This document shows, piece after piece, positions 1 through 11,999 of a DNA stretch of 64,000 nucleotides. The stretch is from Conoideocrella luteorostrata (lineage: Eukaryota > Ascomycota > Sordariomycetes > Hypocreales > Clavicipitaceae). Position 1 is the stretch's first letter. Each line of letters starts with the position of its first letter. The notes below the pieces were generated by a model. That model did not search any database. It was not told where the DNA came from and saw nothing but the letters and a program-made list of their open reading frames with translations. The position numbers were made by a program, and so were the translations under genes. Location of the stretch: the NCBI GenBank assembly GCA_032433595.1, contig JASWJB010000004.1:310001-374000 (forward strand), written 5' to 3'.

Positions 1-155
1 TAGTCGGTACTTACATGATGATGTCCTGCATCGTGGAAAGTTAGAAAGCTCGACGCGGTCGTATGGACGAACATAGCCTAGCAGTAGCTAATTATACACA
101 TGAATGTTGTGGGAAATCTTGTTGTCTCTGGAGTCGGCCGCCAAGGCTTCCAGAG

Positions 156-163
156 TATAAATA
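156..163 (+). promoter_or_regulatory. TATA box of the lipase gene
   Basis: A TATAAATA element lies about 170 bp upstream of the lipase ATG. Together with the intron in the leader (255-324) it places transcription start roughly at 185-200. Seen directly; the start itself is inferred. Confidence 0.6.
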
Positions 164-254
164 GCCCCCTGGTTGCGCGGTTCCTGGGATGCTCTCAGGC
201 ATAATTATTGAGCTGCTTCAGTCAGAAGCTAAATCTTCTGGTTCACCGCACCTC

Positions 255-324
255 GTGAGTTTGACCTCAGAGATGACTACTGACCAGAAACGCAGCTATT
301 CATGCTAACTAATGATGTCCGCAG
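255..324 (+). other. Probable intron in the 5' leader of the lipase gene
   Basis: A GTGAGT donor, a CTAACT branch-like site and a CGCAG acceptor bound a 70-nt segment ending three bases before the lipase ATG. It has the size and signals of the other introns in this window. Removing it gives a short leader. RNA reads would confirm it. Confidence 0.6.
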
Positions 325-327
325 ATC

Positions 328-1914
328 ATGCGTTCTCTACTCAGCCTGTCTGTCCTGGCAGCAGCCTTGATGAGCGCTCTTGTTGTAGATGCTGCTCAAA
401 CGCACAACATTGAAGTTTCTGCAGAGGATGCCGAGGCGCATGCCTGCGGCGAAAAGTGCCGACGCATCCTGCAGGTGACGAATCAAGAGGACAACAGGAC
501 GGTCGGGGACCTGTACAACTATGACTTTTACAGCACAGCGCCCGGGTTTGACCCCGACAGCAAGAAACACAGGCCGGGGGCGCTGCTGACGGCAGAGCGG
601 CTGCACAGCGAGAATGTAGATATCGACGCGGGAACGACCATCTTCCGGATACAGTATGTCTCTCGGGACGAGCACAACCAGTCCATCCCGGCAACAGCGT
701 TTATTGCGTTTCCCTACACGTCGCACGCGCAGAGAGTACAAGCCCACAAAGCCAAGAGGAATGTATACCGGCTGGCGGCGTTTGCGCACGGCACGATTGG
801 GCTGTACGCGGGCTGCGCGCCGTCGAACGCGCCGTCGCTGTTTGACTACTCGACGTGGCAGGCGGCGGTGGCGAGGGGCTACGCCGTCGTGGCTACGGAT
901 TATGCCGGCCTGGGCAACAACTACACGACGCACAAGTACCTGAGCATGCCGCTGCACGCGAACGACATCTACTACGCTGTGCAGGCGGCGAGGAAGATGT
1001 TCCCGCGCTGGTTTACCGACGAGTGGGTGTCGTTTGGACACTCGCAGGGCGGAGGGGCCGTGTGGAAGCTCGCAGAGAGCGACCATGTCAAGGACGATGT
1101 GAACTACCTGGGAACGGTGGCTCTCGCGCCGGCCACGTACTTTATCGACATGTTCGTGGACAACATCTACACGTTCAAGCCGGGCTACCTGCCCTTCCTG
1201 CCGACCGCCGCGGCGCGCTTCATGCCATCCTACAAGCCGAAAGTCTTGTCGTACCTCATGGAGCAGCGACTGGAGCTTGCCGAGAAGCACCAGCTCTGCG
1301 CGAGTGCCATGCTGGGGCTGACGGCGGATGTGCCGCGCAATAATCTGCTCGTGAGGGGAAGAAAGCTATGGAGACAAATCGGATGGCTTCGCGAGTGGCA
1401 GATGGCCGTGAGTCCGGCGCAAAGCAAGGCCAAGCTGCGAGGGCCCATGATGGTGGTGCAGGGTCTGTCTGACACGGCTGTTCTGCACGACACGACGCGG
1501 AAAGCGTGGGATACGTCGTGCAGCGCGGGCAATTACGTGCATCTCAGGGAGTATCCTGGCCAGGAGCATTCGCCGGTTGTGCAGGCGGCGGCGGCCGAGT
1601 GGCTGGGATTCATGGATGATCTCTTTGACAGGACGACGCAATGGGGCGAAGATCCGACCGAGCAGACGAAGAAGGGGGAGAAGACGAAGAAGGAGGAGAA
1701 GACGAAGAAGGATGAGAAGACAAAGAAGGAGGAGAAGACGAAGACGGAGGAGAAGACAAAGACGGAGACTCTAACAAAGAGGAAGACGGATCGGTGCTCC
1801 GTCGTCCGGAGGCAATCAGCTAATATGGTGACTGTGAAGCAGCCTCCGGAGGGCGGCGAGGAGTTGCAACGGGCTATACGGAGCATTCTAGATGATAAAA
1901 CACTGCCAAACTAG
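328..1914 (+). CDS. Secreted lipase (LIP family) with Lys/Glu repeat tail
   Basis: Predicted 528-aa extracellular triacylglycerol lipase of the fungal secretory lipase family (Candida antarctica lipase A / LIP type), acting on lipids outside the cell. The N-terminus is a signal peptide (about residues 1-22). The nucleophile elbow GHSQGG puts the catalytic serine at S239; the likely partners are D382 (GLSDTA) and H414 (GQEHSP). The family core ends near residue 440. After it comes a highly charged tail with five tandem copies of a six-residue unit of EKTKKE type, then a basic segment; such a tail is not usual for the family. The gene has no coding intron. The start is the first ATG after the leader intron and is followed at once by the signal peptide. 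Long minus-strand frames across the gene are GC-bias shadows. Confidence 0.85.
   Translation: MRSLLSLSVLAAALMSALVVDAAQTHNIEVSAEDAEAHACGEKCRRILQVTNQEDNRTVGDLYNYDFYSTAPGFDPDSKKHRPGALLTAERLHSENVDIDAGTTIFRIQYVSRDEHNQSIPATAFIAFPYTSHAQRVQAHKAKRNVYRLAAFAHGTIGLYAGCAPSNAPSLFDYSTWQAAVARGYAVVATDYAGLGNNYTTHKYLSMPLHANDIYYAVQAARKMFPRWFTDEWVSFGHSQGGGAVWKLAESDHVKDDVNYLGTVALAPATYFIDMFVDNIYTFKPGYLPFLPTAAARFMPSYKPKVLSYLMEQRLELAEKHQLCASAMLGLTADVPRNNLLVRGRKLWRQIGWLREWQMAVSPAQSKAKLRGPMMVVQGLSDTAVLHDTTRKAWDTSCSAGNYVHLREYPGQEHSPVVQAAAAEWLGFMDDLFDRTTQWGEDPTEQTKKGEKTKKEEKTKKDEKTKKEEKTKTEEKTKTETLTKRKTDRCSVVRRQSANMVTVKQPPEGGEELQRAIRSILDDKTLPN
1675..1764 (+). repeat. In-frame 18-nt tandem repeat, five copies
   Basis: Five consecutive 18-nt units each encode six residues of the pattern (G/E/D)EKTK(K/T). 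They form a Lys/Glu/Thr-rich, probably disordered tail on the lipase. The repeat stays in frame, so length changes by unit slippage would keep the C-terminus readable. Confidence 0.85.
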
Positions 1915-3900
1915 AACTCTGCGGGCCACGATTGCACGCGGTGTGTTGCGTGCGAAATGGATGGGTGAGCGTCCGGAAGCGCGAGGTCTTGGTAGACGGA
2001 ATGAATGACTGGTTGCTAGAACTCGAGGAAAGCCGATATGGGCGGTGATGATGAGACAGAGGAGGTCTCGTCGGGGTTATGTCCAGAGCGGAATGACTGG
2101 CCGTTGTAACTCTCAAGCCCGGTGCTTGCCGGCATGACAGATGGGCCAGATAGGCCGCGTGGCAACATGATGGGTAATATTGTAGCTACTTCGAAGTATA
2201 TGAAAGAAAGAACAGGCCTAGGCTTAATTCTCACGAGGTGTTGCCAATTTCTAGCCTTGTCGATCGAGAAGGCAACTCCTCGGCGGGGCCAGAGTCTAGA
2301 TTGCGTGAGTCCGATCCTGGCAGGGACTTGTCCTCTGCTCAGCCAAGGATGAGGCGTATGCCGGACTTGTTACTCTGTAGAACGCCGCAAGCTGGCTGGC
2401 AAGGCATAGGCGTAGAGGTTGATCGCGAAAGGCCAAGAAAGTTGAGCCAACTGACTGCCTGTTTGGGTAAAACTGCACCAGAACATAGTGCAAGTTAGCG
2501 GCGCACGGGGAGGGAGCACCAGTGCGCGCGACCAGCTAGCCCGCGTCGCAGACTTGGAAGAGAGTACTCCGTAGACCCGAGGAGAAAGTGGCCCGAGAGC
2601 GATTCGGCGGTGGTCCTTATAATTAGTATCGCCAGCTTCTTGTTCCTCGATAGCCTCGTTGCTTCAATGCGAGTCTACTGCTGTAGTTGCTTGGGGTACC
2701 CAAAATCCATCCACACTTGGATGCCGACAGCGCCGCAGGCTGGGCTTCTGGATCAGGGAAGAAAGAGAGCATGATGCGCACGTTGACGCACGATTATGCG
2801 GGAACACGATAACTAAGTACGCTATGCCAGAAAAAAGTAAACTGAGAACGGAGGCTTGGAAACGAGCTGGTGGAATTCTCCGTGGGCTAATGGAGGTCTT
2901 ATCGCAAATACGGGTCGGTCCTGGGTCTGGCTGGATCAGGCAGGTCGATGGGCGCCGGGACAAGCTTAAATGTATAGTAAAATGCGCAGATGATCGGCAG
3001 TTCTCATCCTCAGTGTCGCGGGGCGATGCAGCAGACGTGACTGATGTGTGCGGCGGTGGCGTCGACGGAGCATCCATCCATCTCTCCGCCTTCTGATCTG
3101 GTCAATCACTTCGAACGCAAGCAAAGGTTCCATCGAAGGGGTCCCCTAAACTCCATACTAGGGGTATGAAGAAAAGTCCGGCAAACCAACCACACGAGAG
3201 ATAAACCAACCACGCGAGAGATTCGCCCACCTACCGAAACCTAAAGATAGATTTATGCGGAGTCCGTCCATTGTTACGAGAACTAGGACTAGGAATAGCA
3301 ACGAACGAACTAACTACTCCGTAAGTGGCATCAGGTTAACCAACTACCCATTCCCCCACAAACGCAAATGCACGTTGCTTCCCCACACTTACGCACTGCA
3401 CGCCGGCTGCACGATGAGGTGGATGTATTTGGTGGGCCTTATTGTCGTGTTCTGCATGGTCTGAGTAGATTGCGAACGTTGTTCTCAAGTTACTATGGAT
3501 AGATAGCTCGGCTCAGCCAGAAGGTGCCATTCGACGACTGGTTGCCAAAAAGGGAAGGACGGTTGGCAAGTCCCAGTCCGGGTCCTGGCCACATACTGTC
3601 GCGACCTGCTTAACTAGCTATAGTTCTGGTAGTTCATTGTATCGAGTAGCACTTAACAGGTCGTGTCGCTTGCTTGCTTGTTTGCTCGACGGCATAGCAG
3701 CAGTAGCAGTAGCAGCAGCAGCAGGAGTGCTTCCGGCATGTGCAACCTTGCCCGCGTCGCTCGTTGCTGATGGCGACCTGTTGTAAATATAAAGGATCTG
3801 TTGCCCACCGTGAACGCTATTCGAGACACTAGAAAGATGCCAATTTGTCTAAATCAATAGCACTATCTTATTCATAGCACGGAGAAAATCCACAGTGATC
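1915..3900. other. Intergenic region with carboxypeptidase promoter
   Basis: No supported gene. Reading frames at 2659-3096 (plus) and 2664-3077 (minus) overlap each other and have no recognisable domain. The region holds two exact TACTCCGTA 9-mers (2565, 3315), an AGC/AGT trinucleotide run (3696-3724) and a TATAAA box (3788-3793) about 110 bp before the carboxypeptidase ATG. Confidence 0.6.
3696..3724. repeat. AGC/AGT trinucleotide microsatellite
   Basis: A run of about nine AGC-like triplets, two of them AGT, in the carboxypeptidase promoter. No coding frame is associated with it. Confidence 0.8.
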
Positions 3901-5491
3901 ATGAAGGCTGTCGCCGCTCTCTCCTCTCTTTTGGCCGCGGCCGCTGCTGTGAGTGCTGAGACGCCGGTGTCGTATGACGGGCACAAGGTCTTTCGCATTC
4001 CCGTTCTCGACGATGGATCTCATATCCAGAAACTCGTCGATCAGCTGCACCTCGAAGTCTGGCAGCCACCGTCCAAGAAAGGCGCTTTTGCCGACATTCA
4101 AGTTGCGCCTGACCAGCTGATCGCCTTTGAGAAAGCCATGGAGGGCCGTAGACTCGAGGTCATGCATGAGAACTTGGGCGATTCCATCGCGGAGGAGAGT
4201 ACTTTCCAGACATATGCTGGTAAGCATCGTCGCTGTTTGATCTTCTTTTTTTTTCTCCCCGCTTCATTTCGCCTTTGCGGCTGTAGGAGTCGGTAGCTAA
4301 CACCGATGATTGTGCACAGAGGGCTCCGCCAACTCTACCTGGTTCAACTCTTACCACGCGTATAATGACCATCTCAAGTGGATGCAGGACATGGCCTCAA
4401 AATACTCTAGCAATGTCAAGGTCATCACCTCTGGAAACTCTGGCGCCGGAAGCCCTATCACTGGTCTGCACATTTTCGGCAGTGGCGGTGCTGGCAAGAA
4501 GCCTGCTGTTGTTTTCCACGGTACCGTCCACGCCCGCGAATGGATCGTTGCCATGGTAGGTTGCGCCATCACAACTCCGGCGTAAATTAAAGACCATGTT
4601 TAACATGACTGACCGCTTAATCTTGTCTTTGTAGACCGTCGAGTACATGGCCAACGAACTCATCACCAAGTACAACACCGATAGCGCTATCAAGGCCGTC
4701 GTCGACAAGTACGACTTCTACATGCTGCCGATCGTAAATGTCGATGGTTAGTGCCTCTAAACATGTGCCTTTTGTTTGATGAAACCAACTGATCCATGCT
4801 GGACAGGTTTCAAGTACAGCCAGACATCAAGCCGTATGTGGCGCAAGAACCGTGGAACAAACCAAGGGTCTAACTGCGTCGGTACTGACGTGAACCGCAA
4901 CTGGCCATACCAGTGGAATGGCAGAGGCTCATCTACAAACCCTTGCGATGAAACCTACCGCGGCTCCTCTGCCGGCAGCTCTACTGAAATCAAGTCTCTG
5001 TCCGGCTTCCTGCAGAAAGTCAAGAGCCAGCAGGGTGTCAAGCTATATATTGACTGGCACTCTTACTCTCAGCTCTTCATGACCCGTGAGTGGCGTGCCC
5101 TCGCTCGGAGATGGAAAGCGATGAAGAAAGAAGTACAATAGTGACATGGTATTGGATATGTGAATGCTAACTATGCGTAGCATACGGCTACTCCTGCAGT
5201 GCTCGCGCGCCGAACGACAGCGCGCTTCAGTCTCTTGCTCGGGGCGCGGTGAATGCCATCCGCAATGTGCATGGAACCAGTTTTAAGTATGGTCCTATAT
5301 GCAGTACCATCTATCAGACTGCCGGAAGTTCCGTGGATTGGGTCAACGACGTCCTGAAAGGGGACAATGTCTTCACTGTTGAACTACGCGATACCGGGCG
5401 CTACGGTTTCGTCCTACCACCAGACCAGATTGTTCCTTCCGGCGAGGAAAGCTTTGCTGGCGCCATGTACCTCTTCCAGAACATGAAATAA
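3901..5491 (+). CDS. Secreted zinc carboxypeptidase (M14A)
   Basis: Procarboxypeptidase of the A/B type that removes C-terminal amino acids from peptides outside the cell. Five exons join in frame: 3901-4219, 4320-4555, 4635-4746, 4807-5085, 5181-5491 (418 aa). Order: signal peptide (about 1-20), propeptide of about 90 residues, then the catalytic domain. Zinc ligands are H177 and E180 (HAREW) and H307 (DWHSYS); the catalytic glutamate is E383 (TVELRDTG). The NRNW and SSVDW motifs of the family are present. All introns are GT-AG. It closely resembles the carboxypeptidases that insect-pathogenic fungi secrete during cuticle breakdown, so a host-protein role is plausible but inferred. Confidence 0.92.
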
Positions 5492-5908
5492 GGGGGACCA
5501 AAGCCTCTGTGTTCTGTGATAAAGAAAGAGTTGAAAAGTAGTGATAAGTCAGGCTGGGTGCACATAAGTAAGATGACCCCATACATACGTTCCTAGAAGG
5601 GGCAGGTCAGCGGCGACGTGTTGTAGCATTATCATTTTGGCGTAGTGCCCAAAAAAAGAACAAAAATTCGAGAGCAAACAAAGTACAGTTGGTGAATTGT
5701 GATTGTTCTTCGCATTATAATCTGCAAATGTCGTAACTAAGACCGCATTCTCCGTATTTGCGCAATTGTGACTTGCCTGACGTCAATCGGTACAGTCACG
5801 AAACCGGCCACCAGTATGCCATCCCAACCTACCCCGCCCCAGAACGCCGTCATGAATTTGTGCAGCAGCCATCATACTGGGTATAACGCCTGCAATATAA
5901 CCCTCGTT
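5492..5908. other. Convergent intergenic spacer
   Basis: This 417-bp stretch lies between the 3' ends of the carboxypeptidase (plus) and RPA3 (minus) genes. I see nothing else in it. Confidence 0.6.
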
Positions 5909-6398
5909 TCACCCGTCGGACACGAAGATTTCTTTATGTCGGTGCGTTGCGTCTACGACAGCGTTGCATAGTTGGAAATCTGGACTCCAAATGTTAGAGA
6001 TAGAACAGAGGATTCAGGTTCAGCACAAGCTCAATAAGCCAGACCTACCGACATCTGGGCCGAGATCTCGCGAACTTAAAACCTTGATAGATAAATCAGG
6101 GTTGACTTTGCCAATCAATTGGACCCCGTTTCCATTTGTTAGATGTGCGTCCTACAACGCGTCAGCTTGATGTCATCCTCAGCAGCAGGTGGGGATAAGA
6201 GGCAATGCACATCAGACACAACGTGGATGGAGAAGAGTCACTCACTCGATTCAACGCCACTGTCACGACGCCGTCGGCATCGATTGTAGCCTGCTCGCCG
6301 CGAAGCTGGGTGACCTTGCCAACGATGGTGACGAGACGGCCTTGAAAACTGTCTAGGTAGGCGGCAGTAATGCGGGGTGTTGACAACTGCTCGGACAT
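5909..6398 (-). CDS. RPA3: Replication protein A, small subunit (RPA3)
   Basis: Smallest subunit of the heterotrimeric single-strand DNA-binding protein RPA, used in nuclear replication, repair and recombination. Three minus-strand exons, 6398-6246, 6151-6049 and 5979-5909, give 108 aa, the normal size for fungal RPA3. The product is a single OB fold: RLVTIVGKVTQLRG, then the DGVVTV strand, VQLIGKVNPDLSIKV in exon 2, and the closing helix with AVVDATHRHKEIF in exon 3. Donors are GTGAGT and GTAGGT; acceptors are TTGTAG and GTCCAG. The start MSEQL was chosen over upstream in-frame sequence because it matches the normal N-terminus length. This is a conserved housekeeping gene. Confidence 0.9.
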
Positions 6399-8589
6399 TA
6401 TGGAGAGCCGTGCTGCGGGAAATTTTTTCCTGAAATCCTTGAAAAAGAACGAGGAAGAGGAGAGGAGAGGGGGGAGCAATAGAAAAAATGGCAGAGGGGA
6501 TGCAAATGTTTAATGCTACATGAACTATTGGGATGGCGAGTAACTAGCATGAGCACTTTAGAGACGCGATGGCGATCTCTACCGCGCGGTACAATCGCGT
6601 TAACACGTGACTTGGGATGTGCCTTGATACTCGTTGTATCCGCGAGATTTTTTTTAATGGTTAAAGCTTACGGAGTACAGTGCGGAAATCACACAACCCC
6701 GCCTTCTCGTCCTGTGAACCTCGACTACTCTCTGATGTGGCAAAATCTTGCATCCATCCAAAGACTGCGGGCACGGTGCGGCGCACATGTTGCCCACAAA
6801 TGTTGTTTGATGTCATTGCAAACCAGCGGCGCAATTGTGGCGGGCATGATATATCTCTAACCGACTTCAATCAGATCGCCTTCCAATAATTTCCTTAGAT
6901 GGTCAGTCTTGTTTAAAATCGACCTTGAAACCGATTTGGCGGATCATGACATGCTTATCTCTTCTTCCTAATTGAAACGGCCAGCAGTCCACGGTACGGA
7001 GATTCAACATTCAGCATGCGTAACATGACGTATCCTCGCGCAAAGCCACTTATGTATGTAGGTGGCGAGGTGTCTCTGATTTGTGGCCGTAACCATTTAC
7101 GAGTCGATGCTCCGTAGATTCATGTTGCGCTGAGCGCCCTCCCCCCCGCTTCGTTACCATACTCGTGCCTTGGTTGGCTGTAAGACCTTGTTCATATGAT
7201 TGAAAGCGTCTACTCTGTAACTACTCATACCATAGACGGAATCCTTACTCCACTGCATCAAAATGTGGACGATGGAAATTTGATGACATAATTGGGAATT
7301 AGCGTTGTGGTGTGGTGCAATCCTCTCAGGCGGGGGACAGTTTACTGAGCCATCGAGGTGGCATGAGCTCCGCAAGAGATAATGCCTCAGCGACCAAAAA
7401 CACGATAAAATTAAACCAAAAAAATGCATTAACTATTATATAGCTTATTTAGCTATTTATTTAATAAATTTTATTAATATCAAGCTTTAATTGCATCCGT
7501 GGTGGGCGTTCGAATTAAAAGGGTCAATTGGACAATGTGGACGAAATGGCTCAGTTAAACTGTCCCCCATTCACACAGTCCGGAACGAAGACTCCGGCTC
7601 GTTTACTCACTGGCTCAACGGGCCCCAGCTAACTGTTAGGCGCATTGTCAGCCTTGTAGACTTCATGCTAAGCATTTATTCTTCTGAAACAGCTTGATGG
7701 CTGCTGAACATGCTTTTTTTTTTCCCTTCCCGGAGCCTGACGTTCCTGTCAATGAATGGCGGGATTGTTGACAGCCAGCCAAACTGAAAGAATAGAAACA
7801 TTTTGTGGCGTCATTGCGATATATGCCACTGGCTACACTTAAAGACGGCCTCTGTAGTGAATGGCTGCATGGCAGTGGTGGCTGTTGCAAAGTCACATCT
7901 TTGCAGACATGATAAAAGCTAACGGGGGCTATAAATGACGGAAATACCCTGTCGCAAGCGACGTCGCTCCTCCCAACAACCAACGGCTTCGAAGCGATAA
8001 CTTGCATTTTTGTGGAGTTTCCCGCCCCCGATCAAGCAAGCAGCAAGCAGTGCCAAGCACAGTGCCCGAGTGCTTCCAACGAATGGCCACTGCCCGCCCA
8101 GACTCCCGGAATCTTTGAACCAGACATCTTTCTGTTCGCTGTTGATTAGAAATGGCATAGGTGGTTCTTCCTGCTTCCCATCAGATTCCAGCTTCTACTG
8201 CCCTCCTTCTCGATGCCCCCATCAAAGTACACCAGGCGCTATTTCTTGCTCTCCGCGCCCGGGATTGATGCAGTAGAAGAATCGAAAGTTGAACCGCAAT
8301 TGACTATTTCAGTACACGGGCTCCGCACAGTTGGGCTTTTACGGATATCCTAACGCGACCTTGCACAGGAGTTGACGATCTTGCAAAACTGTCTTTCGAC
8401 ATTGAACTGCGTTTCCCGGCTTGGCTTGCATGAGACACATATTTTATGCTGTATCGACCGCTGGCCCCTTGCTGAGCCATACATAAAGTGGTAATCTCGA
8501 TACTGGCCACAACGCAATTATTAATTCGGGGGTCAATCCTTACGCCAACTCTTCCCGGGCATGCCATAGGGCAGCAAGCGCCGAAAACA
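6399..8589. other. Intergenic region, partly AT-rich
   Basis: No supported gene in 2.2 kb between the divergent RPA3 and bZIP genes. It includes one exact TACGGAGTA (6669), a very AT-rich stretch (7425-7490) and short frames without domains. An in-frame GTG at 8488 lies upstream of the bZIP ATG. Confidence 0.55.
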
Positions 8590-9454
8590 ATGGATGCCGA
8601 ACATCCTTCTATACCACCAAGTCTACATGATGGAATACGTGCAGAGTTGCTCGCAATGAATGGAGAATATCCATTGCCTGACATCACCTCAGTGATCGAC
8701 ACTGACGCCAGCCTGTCGTGGATGGGCAAGGAAGCTAACTTGCCGACACCAAAACAACAGCTATCTTCCAAAGAAGAGATGCCGAAAGACAAAAGAACAA
8801 GACGGAAGCAGCCTTCAGAAGCCACAAATACATCTCCCTCGAAATCGCGCCGGCAGCCAAAACGACAAGCAACGACGGCTACGAATAGCGACAAGAAGTT
8901 AAATCGGCATGAACGGTCGTTGGAGCGGAATCGGGTTGCAGCTTCAAAGTGTCGAAGCCGAAAAAAGGTTTGGACCGAGAGGCTCGAAGAGAAGAAATCT
9001 GACTTGGAAGCAATGCGCAATGAGCTTCAAACCGAGTATTTCAACCTCCTAGAAGAGTCTTCGCAGTTGAAGAATCATCTAATCGGCCACGCTGGGTGTC
9101 AAGACCCGAATATTGACGTTTGGATTAATCATGAAGCGTCCAAATATGCATTGAGGTTAAGTGTTGAGAATCCTCAGTTGGCACGGGACATGGGATCTCT
9201 GCCGAGCCTAGGTCAGTACAAGTTGACGTGATGTTGCGGAAGCTCATCTACTTTCTGGAAACTCGATAGTATTTGCTGATAGCTGGTACGTACTAGACAA
9301 CGTCTCTGCCTTGCATTCATCGACTGGTAGCCAGCACACGCAGCCATCAGATATTTCACCGCCCATGGACGAGGAGGACGAGGAGGACTCCAGTCGTGAG
9401 GACATATCGGATGGAGACTGTAAGGATGAATATAGTGAGACACAGACCGAATGA
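8590..9454 (+). CDS. bZIP transcription factor, ATF/CREB type
   Basis: Nuclear DNA-binding factor of 259 aa from two exons (8590-9211, 9297-9454). The basic region contains the invariant asparagine and arginine (ERNRVAASKCRSRKK). It is followed by a leucine zipper with heptad leucines and then the ATF-type extension HAGCQDPNIDVWI. Exon 2 encodes a very acidic tail (DEEDEEDSSRED) that may activate transcription. The intron has a GTCAGT donor, a CTGAT branch and an ACTAG acceptor; skipping it would truncate the protein at 9231 and lose the acidic tail. The ATG at 8590 is the first usable one, as the frame upstream has only a GTG. The target genes cannot be told from the sequence. Close in type to fungal Atf21/Atf1-like regulators. 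Confidence 0.82.
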
Positions 9455-11999
9455 TTGAGACGTGAGTATGGATTGATTATGATCGAAGTTACACCATCAT
9501 TTGACAACACAAAATGAAAGCGGCAGTCTTAATTTCTTCATCTTCGATATAGTAGTTACTTCCTTAAATCAAATTATCAACTACTGTGCCTCACATAGAA
9601 AGATATGTCTAGACGTGAATTTTGACCGTTGTCAAGAGGTGGTAGATCTTGCCGGGTTGTCTCGCCAGGACGACGAGACGCAAAAATTTCAATATAGAAT
9701 AAGTTTTCTTTGGGTTGTGAATTACGGCAGGAATCTTATACTAAACCCAGAACATCAGCACCGGAATACCTAAGGAGGAAATTAACACTATTACACTAAG
9801 AACAAAAATACAACCTAGCACTATTATATAAATGCTCGCTGGGTCTATCTATCAAGTAATAGTTCATTTCTCATCTGGAAAGCTCTATTGAGTATCACAA
9901 ACAAGGAAATCGCCGGATTAGATGAGTTCAAATTCTAGGCATAAGAGGAAGGAATTCCTCGTTGATTTGCAAGGTATCAGACATCATCATGAAGTCCATC
10001 TACTTTCTACCATTCTCCACTGCGTACAATTGCTCTATTACTCTGGCTTCATTAACGTAGCAAATTTACTAGCCGCGGCCGACGCAAGGTTTGAAATGCT
10101 TTGCACAAGATGCCCCCCGAATATTCCCAGGTTTGGATTGCTCGCTGAAGAACTCCCTCATATTACTAACCAACTCTTGCTTCTAAGTGCCCCTCGTAAA
10201 GACAGTCAATAGACATCTTTCCTTTGGTCTGAGTCTTCCACTAAACGGAACCGCACTTCTCGAAGAGTGATATTTTACTCTGAGTCTATTTAGGATATTT
10301 AATCTAACACTCTTCAAGGAGGTCCTTGAAATTTGTACCAGTCTCTCTAAGCCTACACGGAAATGCTGAGAGTGAAGTGTAAATAAGAAGAGATTTCTTT
10401 CCTCCTAGGTGGTAGTTTCTATTAAGAAACGTAACCTAGAGAGGAATTTACAGGTTTTCTGGGCATCTGCTGAGTATCTTAGTTGATGAAGAAGATTCGT
10501 TCCCATTGTAGACGTAGCCCTTGGTGAAGACGACTCGCACTCCATGGTTCGTATCTATGTCCAACCCTAAAACGATTACTGTGATAGCATCCCAACAACC
10601 TAAATTCTCTTCGCAGCACCGAGATGCACTCTCGTTCATCCTCCACCGCTGCGCTTGCTGACTTGGGGGAGTCGGAGCTTGGCGCTGGACTTCGCGGGGC
10701 TGATTGCCAGGAACCAGATTTTGCGGAGCACAGGGTCTGAATGTCACTGAAGGCGGCGGGGCAGTGCATTGTAGGAGCATGGAATACTCACATACTTACG
10801 TTACTGTCTTTCTAGGCAGGCACAGGTCGTGATTGTTTGGTGTCCGCCGTCTACCTGGGCGGGCTATTGTTAATACTAGACTGTACATACGGAGTAAGTG
10901 TGTACCTATACGGTCAAAGTCCTGTTCGGATCTTAGTGAAGGAATCCCTTCATCGCGAGATGATGCAATTGATCTGTTGCCGGCGGGGACGACGTGAAAC
11001 GACTGGGTTACACGTGGGGGGCAGCGAGAGCGCAGTCCAACTCTAAACTAACAATAAATTAGTCCAGCACCATGCCCACGACTGACTTCCATGCTCCGTA
11101 GGGCCGGTTCCATTCCCTGTTCGGGAACGCATCGTTCGCATTTACCGACGGTGTGAAGAGGCTTTGCTTCAACAGTTGTCGGGTCATCATCATCCCCTGG
11201 CATTCAATAACATGGCGGAAACCAGTTTTGAGCGGCAAGACAGCCAATGGAGGCCCGGCTGTCAGGAACCAGCCAAGCCCAGGATCAGCCACGGTCTTCG
11301 CCGCCCTGTCGAGCAAGTCGGATTACGAATGGCAGAGCTGGAGAAGGCCGAAATGTGGCTCACCGCTAGATGGCTAGCTATGACCAACAGGACGCTGATG
11401 TGCAACGGGTTTCAGCTTCTATTGCACACGGGAAGGATGGAGCAAATAATGGCTCGCCCGGGCGGCGACAGCCGTCCTCAGGGGCCAGTGTGTCAGCCAC
11501 GGGCGCTGGCCGCGCCACTACGGAGTAGATCTGCTTGTTTCTCGTCGTATTCCCCCCTGCCCTGTCAGTGCCAGGGTCCAGCGGGTGTTTGAGTTTCTAC
11601 ATGCGTTTCGTAAGCACCTGACACTCGATTGCCACGCTGTGCTTCGTATCTACGGAGTACTCTCTAGTTATACAATTGCGTACCAGCGTACGACGTACTC
11701 CGTAGGCAGCGAGCAAAGTGCTAGAGCCCTGAATAAGCTCGGGTCATCCGCCGTCTGGTCGTGCCGTGAATCCTGGTCTGTCAATTGGTAGTCTCCGCGC
11801 AAAGCTTATAAGCCTAGCGTGGATCTCCTGGTTGTTTTCGCCTTCTGACAGAATTCGCGAACTTGGGCATGATTGTGTTAGTGACAGTCTCTTCGACTCA
11901 TCATGCGTCGTCCTTTCCTTCCCCTCTATCAACGGGTAACACCAACATGTTGTTAGTGTTCAGGACCATTCTCACAGTCGACCAAGAACCACCTTCACC
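9455..11999. other. Intergenic region, AT-rich then GC-rich
   Basis: No gene I can support in 2.5 kb. A 96-codon frame (9922-10212) has an ATG but no recognisable motif. Base composition shifts from AT-rich (9500-10450) to GC-rich (about 10600-11600), which suggests material of mixed origin. Four exact TACGGAGTA/TACTCCGTA 9-mers lie here (10888, 11519, 11651, 11696). Confidence 0.5.
11519..11704. repeat. Cluster of the 9-mer TACGGAGTA / TACTCCGTA
   Basis: Three exact copies occur within 186 bp (11519, 11651, 11696). Other exact copies start at 2565, 3315, 6669, 10888, 24924, 40988 and 59508. Near matches occur at 7107, 11097, 41088, 41330 and 45064. All lie outside genes. About 0.5 copies would be expected by chance in 64 kb counting both strands. 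Confidence 0.75.

Noticed and set aside
337..1290. Long minus-strand frame (317 codons) across the lipase gene
   Set aside because: It is Arg/Val-rich, has no domain and lies exactly opposite a well-supported lipase; a codon-bias shadow.
2659..3096. Overlapping 145- and 137-codon frames on opposite strands
   Set aside because: Neither has a signal peptide, domain or splice context; probably chance openings.
8488..8589. N-terminal extension of the bZIP protein
   Set aside because: It opens with GTG, which is not a normal nuclear start; the first ATG is at 8590.
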